The notes under the pieces are model-generated. The model had not been told where the DNA came from, searched no databases, and saw only the letters and a list, made by a program, of their open reading frames with translations. Of a stretch of 64,000 bases of DNA, positions 8,964 through 17,783 are shown piece after piece. This stretch comes from Akkermansiaceae bacterium UBA2381. Lineage in GTDB: Bacteria; Verrucomicrobiota; Verrucomicrobiia; Verrucomicrobiales; DEV007. The translations under genes were made by a program, and so were the position numbers. The stretch is from contig DDSV01000036.1 in NCBI GenBank assembly GCA_002344215.1, positions 154,545-218,544 of the forward strand, given 5' to 3'. Within the stretch, counting starts at the first letter, position 1, and each line of letters begins with the position of its first letter.

Positions 8964-8970
8964 AGCCCTG
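8946..8970 (+). repeat. Tandem 8-base repeat across a stop codon
   Basis: GAAGCCCT occurs three times in tandem (8946, 8954, 8962). The TGA stop of the SGNH hydrolase (8961-8963) lies inside the array, so a gain or loss of one unit would change the C terminus and could extend the protein. Confidence 0.8.
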
Positions 8971-8996
8971 ATTCATCGTATCCTTTCCCTCCTCCT

Positions 8997-11621
8997 ATGA
9001 AATTGATTCCGGACGGCATTCGTCCCTTCCTCTTCTCCGTGATTTTCTTCACTGCATTGCCTGCAAAAAGCCAGAATGGCGACAAGGCCGGTCACGACAT
9101 GGCCCCTCCGCCGGCCCATTGGAAAATCCCGGCGGCACCGGTGGTCGCTCCCCCGGATGCTCCTTCTACCTTTGCTCTGGAAAAAGGCTTTGTTGCTGAA
9201 CTGGTCGCCGCTGAGCCCATGGTTCGCGAGCCGGTCGCCCTTGCCTTTGACGGGAATGGGCGCATCTGGGTCGCCGAAATGGTAGGCTACATGCCCGACA
9301 TTGATGGAAAGCTGGAGGAGTCGACCTTCGGCCGCATCTCCGTGCTCGAAGACACCGACGGCGACGGCAAAGCCGACCGCCATACCGTTTTCCTTGAGAA
9401 TTATCTCCTGCCGCGTTCGTTGGCTCTGGTTGACGCCGACAAAACCCTGCTCTTTGCCGACAACGAGAAGCTCTACGAGGCCGCGATTCTCATTGACGAG
9501 GCCGGAGCGATCAAGGCCGGCAAGGTTACCGTTGTAGACGAGACGTTTGCAGAGGGAGGAAATCCCGAGCATAAGCCCAACGGTCTGATGTATGGACTCG
9601 ACAACTGGCTCTACAACGCAAAGAGCGATCTCCGCTACAAAAAGATCAACGGGGCCTGGATCAAAGAGAAAACCGAAGAGCGCGGTCAGTGGGGCATTGT
9701 TCAGGACAATTACGGACGCCTCTTTACAAACACGAATTCGAATCTCATTTCCGCCGAGGAAGTTCCTCCCGGAGTCAGGGTTCGCAATCCGGCTTATGCT
9801 TTCCGGACTCAGACAAACTCGACGATCAAGAATCAGCAGCTCTGGCCCGCCCGCATCAACCCCGGAGTGAATCGCGGCTACATGAAAGGCACCCTCGACG
9901 AGGAAGGGTATCTTCAGAAGCCGACCGCAGCCTCCGGAATGGCCGTTTACCGGGGGGACCAGTTTCCTGCCGGGTTCAGGAACAATCTCTTCATCGCCGA
10001 ACCGGCCGGCAACCTCGTGAAACGGGCTGTTATGACCGAAGGAGAAAACGGATTTCGCACCATCAAAAGTGCGACTGAGGGATCCGAGTTCTTTACCTCT
10101 ACAGACGAGCGCAGTCGCATTGTGAATATTCACAACGCCCCTGACGGTTCGCTCTACTTCGTCGATTTTTATCGAGGCATCCTCCAGCACTCCGTCTATA
10201 TGACTTCGTATCTCCGGGCCCAGGTCGTGGAGCGTGAACTCGATAAACACATCGGCCTGGGGCGGATCTGGAGGATACGGCACAGCGATGGGAAAAAGGA
10301 TTCCGTTGTTCCCCGAATGCAGGCTGAGTCTTCTGCCGCACTTGTTGCCCATCTTTCGCATCCCAACGGCTGGTGGCGCGACACGGCGCAGCGTCTTATC
10401 GTCGAGCGCGGCGGGGAGGAGGCGGTTGAGGGCCTCAAGGCATTGATTTCCGACCGCTCGAATGAACTGGCTTCGATCCATGCAGTCTGGACTCTCGAAG
10501 GGCTCGGTAAACTCGATCTGCCGGTCCTGAAAGTGGCTCTGGACCATCCGTCTCCCCGTGCCGCAGCTGAGGCGGTACGAGCCGCGGAGAGCCTCTCCTC
10601 AACGGAGTTGGCAGGTGAGGTCTTCACCCTCCTGACTGGTCTCTCAAAAACGGAGAATCTTCACGTGCGCCGCCAGCTCGCCGCCAGTCTCGGATTATTC
10701 GGTGAACGCGCCATTCCTGTCCTCGCAGAAATCGTACAAAGCGCTGCAAATGATCCTCTGGCGGGTGACCTTGCCGTAAGCGGCCTTTCCGGACATGAGT
10801 TTGCGCTCTTCAAGCTTCTCCCTGAAACGCACACTCTTCGCTCGCCCCTCATTGAGACTCTGGTGAAGCGCAATGACAGGAAGGAGCTCGATGAACTAAG
10901 CGGGCTCCTCAAGACACCGTCGGAGTTCAAAGCCCTCGCCCGTATCTCAGCGATGCAGCGACGCTCCGAAGAAGCAGGATCACTCCTTGCCCTGGTGGCG
11001 GACGAAAAGACGGCATCCGGGACCCGAAAAGCCATTATCGACGGCCTCCTCAGCGGAGCGAAGGACAAAAAGTTCAAGCCCATGCCGGTAAAGGAACTCA
11101 AGGAACTCGATCTTGCCGCGAAGAACGGATTGATTGATGAGGCAAAACGGAAGGAAGTCGCGGCCCTCTTTAAGGTTGGCTCCGGAGAAGAGGAGGTCTT
11201 CCTGCTCACCGATGAGCATCGCGCCCTCTTCAAGGAGGGGGAAGCCCACTACCAGCGCATTTGTCTCGGCTGCCATCAGATTCACGGGAATGGCCAGCAG
11301 TATCTCGCTCCACCCCTCGTTGGATCCGAATGGGTCCTCAAGTCTGAGAAGCGCCTTATCGCTCTGGTCATGGATGGGTTGATGGGGCCGATCGAGGTCC
11401 TCGGCAAGACCTATACGGTTCCGGAAATTCAGCCGCTCATGCCCGGGTTGAGGATGACTCCCGATCTTACCGATGAGCACCTCGCCGCCATTATGACTTA
11501 CGTTCGCAATGCGTGGGGCAATGGAGCGCCGCCCGTTTCCAGTGAATCGGTGCGGCGATACCGGGAGTCAGTGGCACCACGGGCCCCCTGGACTCCGGAA
11601 GAGTTGCAGGGGCTCAAGTGA
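8997..11621 (+). CDS. PVC-type heme-binding membrane-bound dehydrogenase
   Basis: An 874-residue exported protein. After a signal peptide (to about residue 22, PAKS) comes a beta-propeller dehydrogenase domain of the PVC membrane-bound dehydrogenase type, about residues 55-410 (FVAELVAAEPMVREPVALAFDGNGRIWVAEM, NGLMYGLDNWLYN, FIAEPAGNLVKR, LYFVDFYRG). An armadillo/HEAT-like helical region follows (about 440-690), and a C-terminal cytochrome c domain has the heme motif CLGCH at 756-760 with a likely Met ligand in LMPGLRMTPDL. Such proteins are abundant in Planctomycetes and Verrucomicrobia and are thought to oxidise sugars in the periplasm, with the substrate rarely known. It follows the SGNH hydrolase by 33 bases and may be cotranscribed with it. 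Confidence 0.85.
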   Translation: MKLIPDGIRPFLFSVIFFTALPAKSQNGDKAGHDMAPPPAHWKIPAAPVVAPPDAPSTFALEKGFVAELVAAEPMVREPVALAFDGNGRIWVAEMVGYMPDIDGKLEESTFGRISVLEDTDGDGKADRHTVFLENYLLPRSLALVDADKTLLFADNEKLYEAAILIDEAGAIKAGKVTVVDETFAEGGNPEHKPNGLMYGLDNWLYNAKSDLRYKKINGAWIKEKTEERGQWGIVQDNYGRLFTNTNSNLISAEEVPPGVRVRNPAYAFRTQTNSTIKNQQLWPARINPGVNRGYMKGTLDEEGYLQKPTAASGMAVYRGDQFPAGFRNNLFIAEPAGNLVKRAVMTEGENGFRTIKSATEGSEFFTSTDERSRIVNIHNAPDGSLYFVDFYRGILQHSVYMTSYLRAQVVERELDKHIGLGRIWRIRHSDGKKDSVVPRMQAESSAALVAHLSHPNGWWRDTAQRLIVERGGEEAVEGLKALISDRSNELASIHAVWTLEGLGKLDLPVLKVALDHPSPRAAAEAVRAAESLSSTELAGEVFTLLTGLSKTENLHVRRQLAASLGLFGERAIPVLAEIVQSAANDPLAGDLAVSGLSGHEFALFKLLPETHTLRSPLIETLVKRNDRKELDELSGLLKTPSEFKALARISAMQRRSEEAGSLLALVADEKTASGTRKAIIDGLLSGAKDKKFKPMPVKELKELDLAAKNGLIDEAKRKEVAALFKVGSGEEEVFLLTDEHRALFKEGEAHYQRICLGCHQIHGNGQQYLAPPLVGSEWVLKSEKRLIALVMDGLMGPIEVLGKTYTVPEIQPLMPGLRMTPDLTDEHLAAIMTYVRNAWGNGAPPVSSESVRRYRESVAPRAPWTPEELQGLK

Positions 11622-11636
11622 ACTTTTTCCGGCCGA

Positions 11637-11999
11637 ATGGAAGCACCTGAAACAGCCCTTTTCTCCGCGGCGGCGGCAGCCGTCGGGGAGGGGACGGAGT
11701 TATTTGATTTGTTGAAGAGATTGATGAGCGGCGCGGCCCCGGAACATGTCAGCCTGCTGCTTGAGCAGGTCGATGGATCCGATTATTCCCTGGCCGACTG
11801 GATGGCGGCGCTGGCGGAGTTCGATGCCTGGCTGGAACGAGAGGGGCGGATTGAGAGGCCCGTCGGGCAAATGCTCGGTTACATTCATTGCTGCACCCTC
11901 ATGCAATCTCCGGGGCTTAGTTCACCAATCTTAAAAGTCATTGTTTATCAAGCACTTACTGAATTCGGGTTTGAAGCCATTTCTGACGCTCAAATGTGA
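11637..11999 (+). CDS. Small protein of unknown function
   Basis: A 120-residue soluble, acidic, mostly helical protein that I do not recognise. The N-terminal half is rich in Ala and Leu (ETALFSAAAAAVGEGTELFDLLKRLMSG), the C-terminal half contains a paired cysteine (IHCCTL). It has no signal peptide or membrane segment. It starts 15 bases after the dehydrogenase stop, which suggests cotranscription. Codon use is like the neighbours, which supports it being real. Confidence 0.5.
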   Translation: MEAPETALFSAAAAAVGEGTELFDLLKRLMSGAAPEHVSLLLEQVDGSDYSLADWMAALAEFDAWLEREGRIERPVGQMLGYIHCCTLMQSPGLSSPILKVIVYQALTEFGFEAISDAQM

Positions 12000-12072
12000 G
12001 AATGTTCAGATTATGCGAATTTCGATTAGAAATAGGTAGGCATTCAGGGTGGAGTGTGGTAAGCTGGAATTC

Positions 12073-12366
12073 ATGTCAACCACACGTAGAACACGATTCT
12101 CACGACGGGTTCCAGATCATGTAACTGATGAACTGGTCACCGTACTTTCTGACAAACAAACCTTCGGGTTTAACGACCTTTTCGAGGTTGTCTACGAGAA
12201 CTTGAAAGCTCGAAACGCCGTGAGCGGCGGGGAGGAAATGCTCCGTCTGAGGGCTTACGAGAAGCTTCAGAACCTCGTGACACGCGGTCTGGTTGAGAAG
12301 AACGGTAAAGAATACCGCGGTCTCGAAAACATTCAGGATGCATCCAGCGCCCAGGCGGCGACTTGA
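12073..12366 (+). CDS. Conserved-looking small basic protein, possible winged-helix
   Basis: A 97-residue protein with an Arg-rich N terminus (TTRRTRFSRR) and a helical body (FNDLFEVVYENLKARN, LRLRAYEKLQNLVTRGLVEKNGKEYRGL). The last segment resembles the recognition helix plus wing of small DNA-binding winged-helix proteins. That is inference from pattern only. I prefer the ATG at 12073 to a GTG at 12049, because a candidate -10 box (TAAGCT, 12060-12065) lies between them. The gene ends 12 bases before a strong hairpin and is followed by nuoA. Confidence 0.5.
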   Translation: MSTTRRTRFSRRVPDHVTDELVTVLSDKQTFGFNDLFEVVYENLKARNAVSGGEEMLRLRAYEKLQNLVTRGLVEKNGKEYRGLENIQDASSAQAAT

Positions 12367-12377
12367 TCAAATCTTCC

Positions 12378-12409
12378 GGTTTCACCGGCCTTCATGGCCC
12401 GGTGAAACC
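12378..12409 (+). terminator. Strong stem-loop after the small basic protein gene
   Basis: GGTTTCACCGG (12378-12388) pairs perfectly with CCGGTGAAACC (12399-12409). It follows the upstream stop by 12 bases and has no long T-run, so it may be a transcript-end stabiliser or a weak terminator. Confidence 0.6.
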
Positions 12410-12424
12410 ATTCTCCCGTTCGCT

Positions 12425-12454
12425 CTGAAATGAAGTGGACGGAAGTGGTAAACT
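12425..12454 (+). promoter_or_regulatory. Candidate nuoA promoter
   Basis: CTGAAA (12425-12430), 18-base spacer, TAAACT (12449-12454). The match is partial. If used, transcription would start near 12461, at the first arm of the hairpin that precedes nuoA. Confidence 0.3.
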
Positions 12455-12462
12455 CGTTACAT

Positions 12463-12499
12463 TCCGTTCGACTGGCGAAAGTTCAGTCGAACGGATTTT
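12463..12499 (+). terminator. Terminator-like hairpin in the nuoA leader
   Basis: CCGTTCGACTG (12464-12474) and CAGTCGAACGG (12484-12494) form a perfect 11-bp stem, extended by one T-A pair, around a 9-base loop. ATTTTT follows at once (12495-12499 plus). This has the full form of an intrinsic terminator, yet it ends 4 bases before the nuoA ATG and covers the ribosome-binding region. It either ends upstream transcription or acts as an attenuator or translational block for nuoA. Confidence 0.7.
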
Positions 12500-12503
12500 T
12501 ACC

Positions 12504-12878
12504 ATGGTCTCCGACTACATTCCAGTTCTGGTGCAGATTGTCATCGCTTCGGGCTTCGCCATCGCGACTCTCATCGCCAGCGCCCTTCTGGGTAAGCGGG
12601 CCCTGCGCAACCTGACCAAAGATTCCGCCTATGAATGCGGAATGACCCCGGTCGGTGGCGGGCAAGCACGGTTCAGTGTGAAGTTTTATCTCGTCGCGAT
12701 GCTCTTCGTCCTTTTTGACATCGAGGTCGTGTTTCTGTTTCCCTGGGCTTCGGTGTATCGCGAGCAGATTGGTGAAGGTGCCCTCGTTTTTCTCTGGGCC
12801 ATGCTCGGGTTCGTGGGAATACTCTTTATCGCCTACCTTTACGCCCTGAAAAAGGGAGCCCTCGAGTGGCGCAACTGA
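12504..12878 (+). CDS. nuoA: NADH-quinone oxidoreductase subunit A
   Basis: A 124-residue membrane subunit of respiratory complex I. It has the expected three transmembrane helices (about residues 5-27, 62-85, 90-113). The family signatures are DSAYECGM near residue 39, with the loop cysteine, and FDIEVVFLFPWA near 72, with the conserved acidic pair in helix 2. The ATG at 12504 gives the usual length; an upstream GTG at 12435 would add a hydrophilic tail and start before the leader hairpin. No nuoB-N genes are next to it: the next gene is a small Dabb protein and the one after runs in the opposite direction, so complex I must be encoded elsewhere. Confidence 0.92.
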   Translation: MVSDYIPVLVQIVIASGFAIATLIASALLGKRALRNLTKDSAYECGMTPVGGGQARFSVKFYLVAMLFVLFDIEVVFLFPWASVYREQIGEGALVFLWAMLGFVGILFIAYLYALKKGALEWRN

Positions 12879-12919
12879 GAAGAGAGATCTTCCGGTGGCA
12901 GTTTTTTCCTCTTTTTCTT

Positions 12920-13237
12920 ATGGTCCATTACATCGCACTGTACCGGATCGTCAAACACACGACGGAAGAGGAGCTTGAGGACATGATTCGTGTCAGCCGG
13001 ACCTGTTTCCACCGGGTCAATGAGGCCCACAATTTCCGGTCTGGCCGGAATATTGATCCCGAAAATGAGTTCGGGTTTTTCATCTCGGCGGACTTTGAAA
13101 GTCGCGACAAGCTGGCGATGTTCCGTGAGGACCCCAACTTCAAACGCTTCGAATCCGAGATCGTCAAAGTTCGCACGAGCTCCTGCAAGGAGTTCCTCTA
13201 CGAGACTGAACCGGGTAAGGATCCGAAGTATTCCTGA
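12920..13237 (+). CDS. Dabb (stress-responsive alpha/beta barrel) domain protein
   Basis: A 105-residue protein with the dimeric ferredoxin-like fold of the Dabb family. The opening VHYIALYRIVKHTTEEELEDM, the mid segment FGFFISADFESRDKLAMFREDPNFKRF, and a conserved His early in strand 1 are typical. Family members include stress-induced plant proteins and small aromatic-cyclising enzymes; in bacteria the role is usually unknown. I chose the ATG at 12920, because starting earlier would add a hydrophobic, non-family extension overlapping nuoA. It lies 41 bases after nuoA and is convergent with the DUF1501 gene. Confidence 0.75.
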   Translation: MVHYIALYRIVKHTTEEELEDMIRVSRTCFHRVNEAHNFRSGRNIDPENEFGFFISADFESRDKLAMFREDPNFKRFESEIVKVRTSSCKEFLYETEPGKDPKYS

Positions 13238-13284
13238 GTCCCGCTCCGGCGGTGGTAAAGCGTTTTCGTTCCGTCAGCCGCCCC

Positions 13285-14706
13285 TCAGGCGATCAGATCA
13301 TCGACGACGTGGCCATGGATGTCGGTCAAGCGGAAGTCACGACCGGCGTAGCGGTAGGTCAGCTTTTCATGGTTGAATCCCAGAAGGTGCAAAATCGTGG
13401 CGTGAAGGTCATGCACGTGCATGGGATTCTCCACCGCCTTGAAACCAAACTCGTCGGTCTTGCCGTACTGCATTCCCCCTTTGACTCCGCCGCCGGCCAT
13501 CCACATGGAGAACCCGTGGTGGTTGTGATCCCGGCCTAGTTTGGTATTCGCATCGTTGGCACCGGGGGTGGGAAGTTCCACCGTCGGCGTGCGTCCGAAT
13601 TCCCCGCCCCAGATCACAAGCGTGTCTTCGAGCAAGCCTCGCTGTTTGAGATCAAAAAGAAGTGCGGCAATGGGCTGGTCGGCCTCCTTGGCGAGTTTTC
13701 CATGTCCCTTGGCGATTTCGGAGTGGCTGTCCCAGGGTTGGCCGTCTCCGTGCCAGACCTGAACGAAACGAACGCCGCGCTCGACGAGTCTCCTCGCGAT
13801 GAGCATCTGCCGGCCATGGAGGGTGTCCCCGTACAGTTCACGAACGTGAGCCGGCTCGCGCTCCACATTAAAGGCGTCCGAAGCCTCGATCTGCATCTTG
13901 TAGGCAAGCTCCAGTGAGTGCATGCGTGCTTCCGCAGCCGGGTCGATTGCATTGCCTTCCGCGTCCTGGCGATTCATCTCCTGGATCAATTCAAGCTGAC
14001 GGCGCTGCAATTCCTTCGGCATTCGCGGGTTGCGAATATCGGGAATCAGTTTGGAGATCTGGGTGTTTTTCGTGTCAATGTGGGCGCCCTGGTAAGCGCC
14101 GGGAAGAAAGGCGGATCTCCAGTTCTGGGTCTCGACGACGGGAACGCCACCGGGGCAGAGAGACACAAAGCCCGGCAAATTCTCATTCTCCGTCCCGAGT
14201 CCGTAGGTCACCCAGCTACCGACGCTGGGACGAACAAGGTTGACCCGCTCGGCGCCGGTGTTCATGAGCATGAGCGAGGGCTCATGGTTGGGAACATTGG
14301 CATACATGGAATTGATAACACAGAGGTCGTCCGCCATCGCAGCGACTTTGGGAAAGAGGTCGCTGGCCCACAACCCGCATTCGCCGTGCTGGGAAAAATT
14401 GAAGGGAGACTTCATCAGCGCCCCGGTTTTTCTCTCGGTCTTGAGTCCTTCCCCGGGCATTTCCTTGCCATCATATTTCTCCAGGGCCGGTTTGTAATCG
14501 AAGGAATCAACCTGGGAAGGGCCGCCGTTGGCAAATATATGAATGACCCGTTTGGCGCGGGGGCTGAAATGAGTTTTACCGGGAGCGAGGGGATTGAGCG
14601 AGCGATCGCTGCCCTGAAGAGACGAGAGAAAAGGGCTCAGGCCCAGGGCGCCCATGCCCATTCCGGTGCGTTGGAGAAATTGTCGTCTGGAGGTGAATCC
14701 GTTCAT
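13285..14706 (-). CDS. DUF1501 exported protein (sulfatase-fold)
   Basis: A 473-residue protein of the DUF1501 family, which shares the alkaline phosphatase/sulfatase fold. A twin-arginine signal (SRRQFLQRTGMGMGALG) predicts export of a folded protein. The family cores are IHIFANGGPSQVDSFDYKP near residue 50, LSLCPGGVPV mid-protein, RFVQVWHGDGQPWDSH near 320, LVIWGGEFGRTP near 375 and DHNHHGFSMWMAGGGVKGG near 405, and they keep the Asp/His metal-ligand pattern. Members are nearly always encoded beside DUF1549/1553 cytochromes, as here. The gene starts 32 bases after the stop of the cytochrome gene, in one operon. Confidence 0.88.
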   Translation of the reverse strand: MNGFTSRRQFLQRTGMGMGALGLSPFLSSLQGSDRSLNPLAPGKTHFSPRAKRVIHIFANGGPSQVDSFDYKPALEKYDGKEMPGEGLKTERKTGALMKSPFNFSQHGECGLWASDLFPKVAAMADDLCVINSMYANVPNHEPSLMLMNTGAERVNLVRPSVGSWVTYGLGTENENLPGFVSLCPGGVPVVETQNWRSAFLPGAYQGAHIDTKNTQISKLIPDIRNPRMPKELQRRQLELIQEMNRQDAEGNAIDPAAEARMHSLELAYKMQIEASDAFNVEREPAHVRELYGDTLHGRQMLIARRLVERGVRFVQVWHGDGQPWDSHSEIAKGHGKLAKEADQPIAALLFDLKQRGLLEDTLVIWGGEFGRTPTVELPTPGANDANTKLGRDHNHHGFSMWMAGGGVKGGMQYGKTDEFGFKAVENPMHVHDLHATILHLLGFNHEKLTYRYAGRDFRLTDIHGHVVDDLIA

Positions 14707-14738
14707 GGTCAGATGGGGAAATCGTGCCCGGGGGCACC

Positions 14739-17657
14739 TTATTCAATGAAAAGGAAGCGATTCGTGTTGAGGAGCCCCTGGGCGTAAGCCCCCCAGGACG
14801 AGCTTGGGGTGGCCGGCCCGGAGAAAGATTCCGCGAGTTCCCATTTCGGCCATTTGTTGTCGAGATCGCTGATCACCGGATTCCAGCGAACCGAGTCAAA
14901 GCTCGAGTTCTTCTCGTGGGGATCGATGATGAGATACACGGATTCGTTCGAGGCGATCGTCAGTTCGGGAATTGAGACGTCGAGACTTCCCTTTGCCGGG
15001 TCCAGCACCTTGTCAAAAACCACCCCTGCCGACCTTGTTGCGACCTTGACCCGGACTCCGTTCCCTTTTCCGACATTGGACCTCTGCACGGCACCGCCGA
15101 TGGAGACCCTGAGGTCGGCGGGAGCCCTCCATTCGAAAATGACGCTTTCCTTCGCGGTGTATCCCGGGTGGGTGTTTCCGTTGGCATCGACATAAAGGTA
15201 GCTGAGGGGATTGTCCTTAAGGGGACGCTCCTTGCCTACCTGCCACGCCTCTTTAATCCAGTGTTCGAAGGGATGAAAAACCACCTTGCCGCTTGTTTCG
15301 TCAATATCACCCCAACCGTAGCTCCACTCCGTATTGGTCTGGCGTTTGCCGAGACGGGCGGTTTCCGCCTCATAGACAGAGACAAAACTCTCGGCCAGTT
15401 GCCGGTCGGACTCCGAGGGGGCCTTTGCAAAAACAGCGCGGTGGAGTTGTGCGACACGGTCCTTCTCAGTCGCCGTCTTCCGGGCGAGGTTTTCCCCCTG
15501 GTCCTGCACAAAAGGGTTGTTGAGGGTGAACAGCGCCTGCATCGGGATTGTCGTGGTGGGCCGTTTGCCGGTCGTCTCCTGCGGATTGGAGAAATCAAAG
15601 TTCCGGAACGTCGGATTCAGGTTCTGCCGGTCGATGTAGGCATAGACCGAGCGCCGGTTTGAGTAGGGCGGCTCAAGAATCACCACGGAACGACCGAACA
15701 TTTCGTTGCTGAGATTCCCCGCGACATCGAGCATGCCGTCCCGCATCTGCTCAAGTTCGAGGCGCCTTTTTCTGAACTTCCAGAGAAGTCGGTTCTCGGA
15801 ATCGACAAGCATGTTCTCCGTTTCCTTCGGATTGTCCGACTGTTGCTGCCAGGTCTCCGAGGTGAGGATGAGACGATGCAATTTTTTGAGAGACCAGTCG
15901 TTCTCAACGAACCAGTTTGCGAGCCAGTCGAGCAGTTCCGGATTGTCGGGGCGTTCCCCCTGCATTCCGAAATCATCCACCGTTCGAACAATCCCTTCAC
16001 CGAAATGCCACATCCAGACGCGATTCACGATGTTCCTGGCGGTGAGAGGGTTACCCGGGCGGACGATTTGATGGGCCATCTCAAGCCGCCCGCTGCCGTT
16101 CTTGAACTCATTTGGTTTTCCTCCCTCCGAGGCGATGGCCAGAAACTGACGTGGAGCGAGGTCGCCGCGACGGGATGCATTTCCGCGGATAAAGACGTGC
16201 TGATTGATCGGCTTGTCCCGGTCTCTCAAAATGATGGCTTTGTCAGGCTCCATCCCGGAGTCGGCGATGAACTTGTCGCGCTCGCCTTCGAGATTGGTTA
16301 GTTTCCTCCTGTCCTCCCGGTCGACCTTGGTGATCAGTTTGTCCCGCTGGCCCGCTAGATCGGGGTGCTCCTTCGCCTTCCGCTCCAGCACCGGCGCAAG
16401 GAAATCATCGATTTTCTTCTGCTTTTCAGCGAGCCCGGCGAGATACTTGTCATACTCCGGGCCCAGCTTCGGCTCTCCTATCGTCGGAGTGTCGACGGTC
16501 AGGGAGTTCAGGAAAATGCCGTAGAGGCTGTAATACTCCTTCGTTGAGATCGGGTCGAATTTGTGATCATGGCACTTCGCACAGGAAACTGTCAGAGCCA
16601 TGGTCCCGCGGAAGGTCGTGTCGACCCGATCATCGAGAATCTCGTCCTGGCTTCCGTTCTTGCTGAGTGAGAGAAATCCGAGAGCCGCCAGGTGACGTTT
16701 GTCGGGGGTTGCGGGGTCGACGATCTGTTCGGCGGCGAACTGGTAGAGGAGAAACTGATCGTAGGGAAGATCCTCGTTGAGGGCCCGGATGAGCCAATCG
16801 CGATAGGTGTAGCTGTAGATAAAGCGGCGCTCCTGACCGGCCCCTTCATATCCCTTCGTGTCGGCATAGCGGGCCACATCCATCCAGAGCCGTGCCCATC
16901 TTTCGCCGAAATGCGGTGATCCAAGCAGGTGATCGACGAGCGCCGGCCAGGCTTCCTCGTGCTTTTTCGGATCGTCGATGAAACGCTGGACCTCGTCATA
17001 CTTCGGGGGAAGCCCGAGAAGCGCAAAGTTGGCGCGACGGTGGAGGGTATAGCGGTCCGCGCGGGCGGCGGGACTCACTCCCGCTTTGGCCTGGGCTCTC
17101 CTGACAAAGTAGTCAATGGGGTGTCCGGCATTCTCCGGGACAGCCTCCGCCTTCACCGGCTGGAAGGCCCAGTGCTTGAGAGGATCATTCGCTTTCGTTG
17201 TTTCTTCATGCTCGGGCCACGGGAGTCCCATCCCGATCCAGGTGGTGAGCTTTTCGACGGTTTCGGGCGGGAGTTTGTTTCCCTTTTCCGGCATCGCGGG
17301 GACGCCCTTCTCTCCTGAATGAAGCACTGCCTTAATCAGCACGCTTTCAGCCGGCTTCTCGAGATTGATGACTTTGCGGTAATCGCTGCCGGCGAGCCAA
17401 CCCGCGCGGTGATTCAGTTCGAGTCCTAGCTTGGACTTGGTTCCGGAATGGCATTCCAGGCAGTTGTCGGCGAGAACGGGCCTGATCTGGGTTTCAAAGA
17501 ACTCCAGTTGTTCCGGACTGAATTCACTCTTGGCCGGAGTGCCCTCACTTTTGGAAGCGAGGGCAGCTTTCTCCTCGGCTGACACAAAGGGAGCCGACAT
17601 CCCGTTAATCAGAAGGACGCAAAGCGGGAGTAGAGTGCTGGAAACCGGTTTCAACAT
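14739..17657 (-). CDS. DUF1549/DUF1553 planctomycete-type cytochrome c protein
   Basis: A 972-residue exported protein. A signal peptide (to about VSAEE, residue 28) is followed by a planctomycete cytochrome C domain with one heme motif CLECH at 66-70, then DUF1549 (about 160-380: HFGERWARLWMDVARYADTKGYEG, SYTYRDWLIRALNEDLPYDQFL, and VSCAKCHDHKFDPIS, a second CxxCH). DUF1553 follows in the C-terminal half (NPLTARNIVNRVWMWHFGEGIVRT, LDWLANWFVENDWSLKKLHRLI). A charged coiled-coil-like linker lies near 430-500. The C terminus appends about 150 residues beyond DUF1553 that look like a beta-sandwich. These proteins are believed to work with DUF1501 partners in periplasmic oxidation of unknown, often polysaccharide-derived, substrates. 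It is the first gene of a two-gene operon. Confidence 0.88.
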   Translation of the reverse strand: MLKPVSSTLLPLCVLLINGMSAPFVSAEEKAALASKSEGTPAKSEFSPEQLEFFETQIRPVLADNCLECHSGTKSKLGLELNHRAGWLAGSDYRKVINLEKPAESVLIKAVLHSGEKGVPAMPEKGNKLPPETVEKLTTWIGMGLPWPEHEETTKANDPLKHWAFQPVKAEAVPENAGHPIDYFVRRAQAKAGVSPAARADRYTLHRRANFALLGLPPKYDEVQRFIDDPKKHEEAWPALVDHLLGSPHFGERWARLWMDVARYADTKGYEGAGQERRFIYSYTYRDWLIRALNEDLPYDQFLLYQFAAEQIVDPATPDKRHLAALGFLSLSKNGSQDEILDDRVDTTFRGTMALTVSCAKCHDHKFDPISTKEYYSLYGIFLNSLTVDTPTIGEPKLGPEYDKYLAGLAEKQKKIDDFLAPVLERKAKEHPDLAGQRDKLITKVDREDRRKLTNLEGERDKFIADSGMEPDKAIILRDRDKPINQHVFIRGNASRRGDLAPRQFLAIASEGGKPNEFKNGSGRLEMAHQIVRPGNPLTARNIVNRVWMWHFGEGIVRTVDDFGMQGERPDNPELLDWLANWFVENDWSLKKLHRLILTSETWQQQSDNPKETENMLVDSENRLLWKFRKRRLELEQMRDGMLDVAGNLSNEMFGRSVVILEPPYSNRRSVYAYIDRQNLNPTFRNFDFSNPQETTGKRPTTTIPMQALFTLNNPFVQDQGENLARKTATEKDRVAQLHRAVFAKAPSESDRQLAESFVSVYEAETARLGKRQTNTEWSYGWGDIDETSGKVVFHPFEHWIKEAWQVGKERPLKDNPLSYLYVDANGNTHPGYTAKESVIFEWRAPADLRVSIGGAVQRSNVGKGNGVRVKVATRSAGVVFDKVLDPAKGSLDVSIPELTIASNESVYLIIDPHEKNSSFDSVRWNPVISDLDNKWPKWELAESFSGPATPSSSWGAYAQGLLNTNRFLFIE

Positions 17658-17696
17658 TGTCTCTTACGTTCGGCTACGCTGTCTGAGCGCGCAATG

Positions 17697-17718
17697 AACG
17701 TCTTTGCGGACGTTTTTT
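17697..17718 (+). terminator. Short terminator-like hairpin in divergent region
   Basis: AACGTC (17697-17702) and GACGTT (17709-17714) form a 6-bp stem with a 6-base loop, followed by TTTT. It lies between two divergent genes, so if it acts it ends a transcript not assigned here. Confidence 0.4.
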
Positions 17719-17783
17719 GTGACCAATATGAGCTTCGGAAGCGTCCCATCACTCCGCGGGTGTTGCCCTCCTGAAATGAAACA

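Noticed and set aside
8973..10547. A 524-residue open frame on the minus strand
   Set aside because: It is antisense to the PVC dehydrogenase domain, which is well supported.
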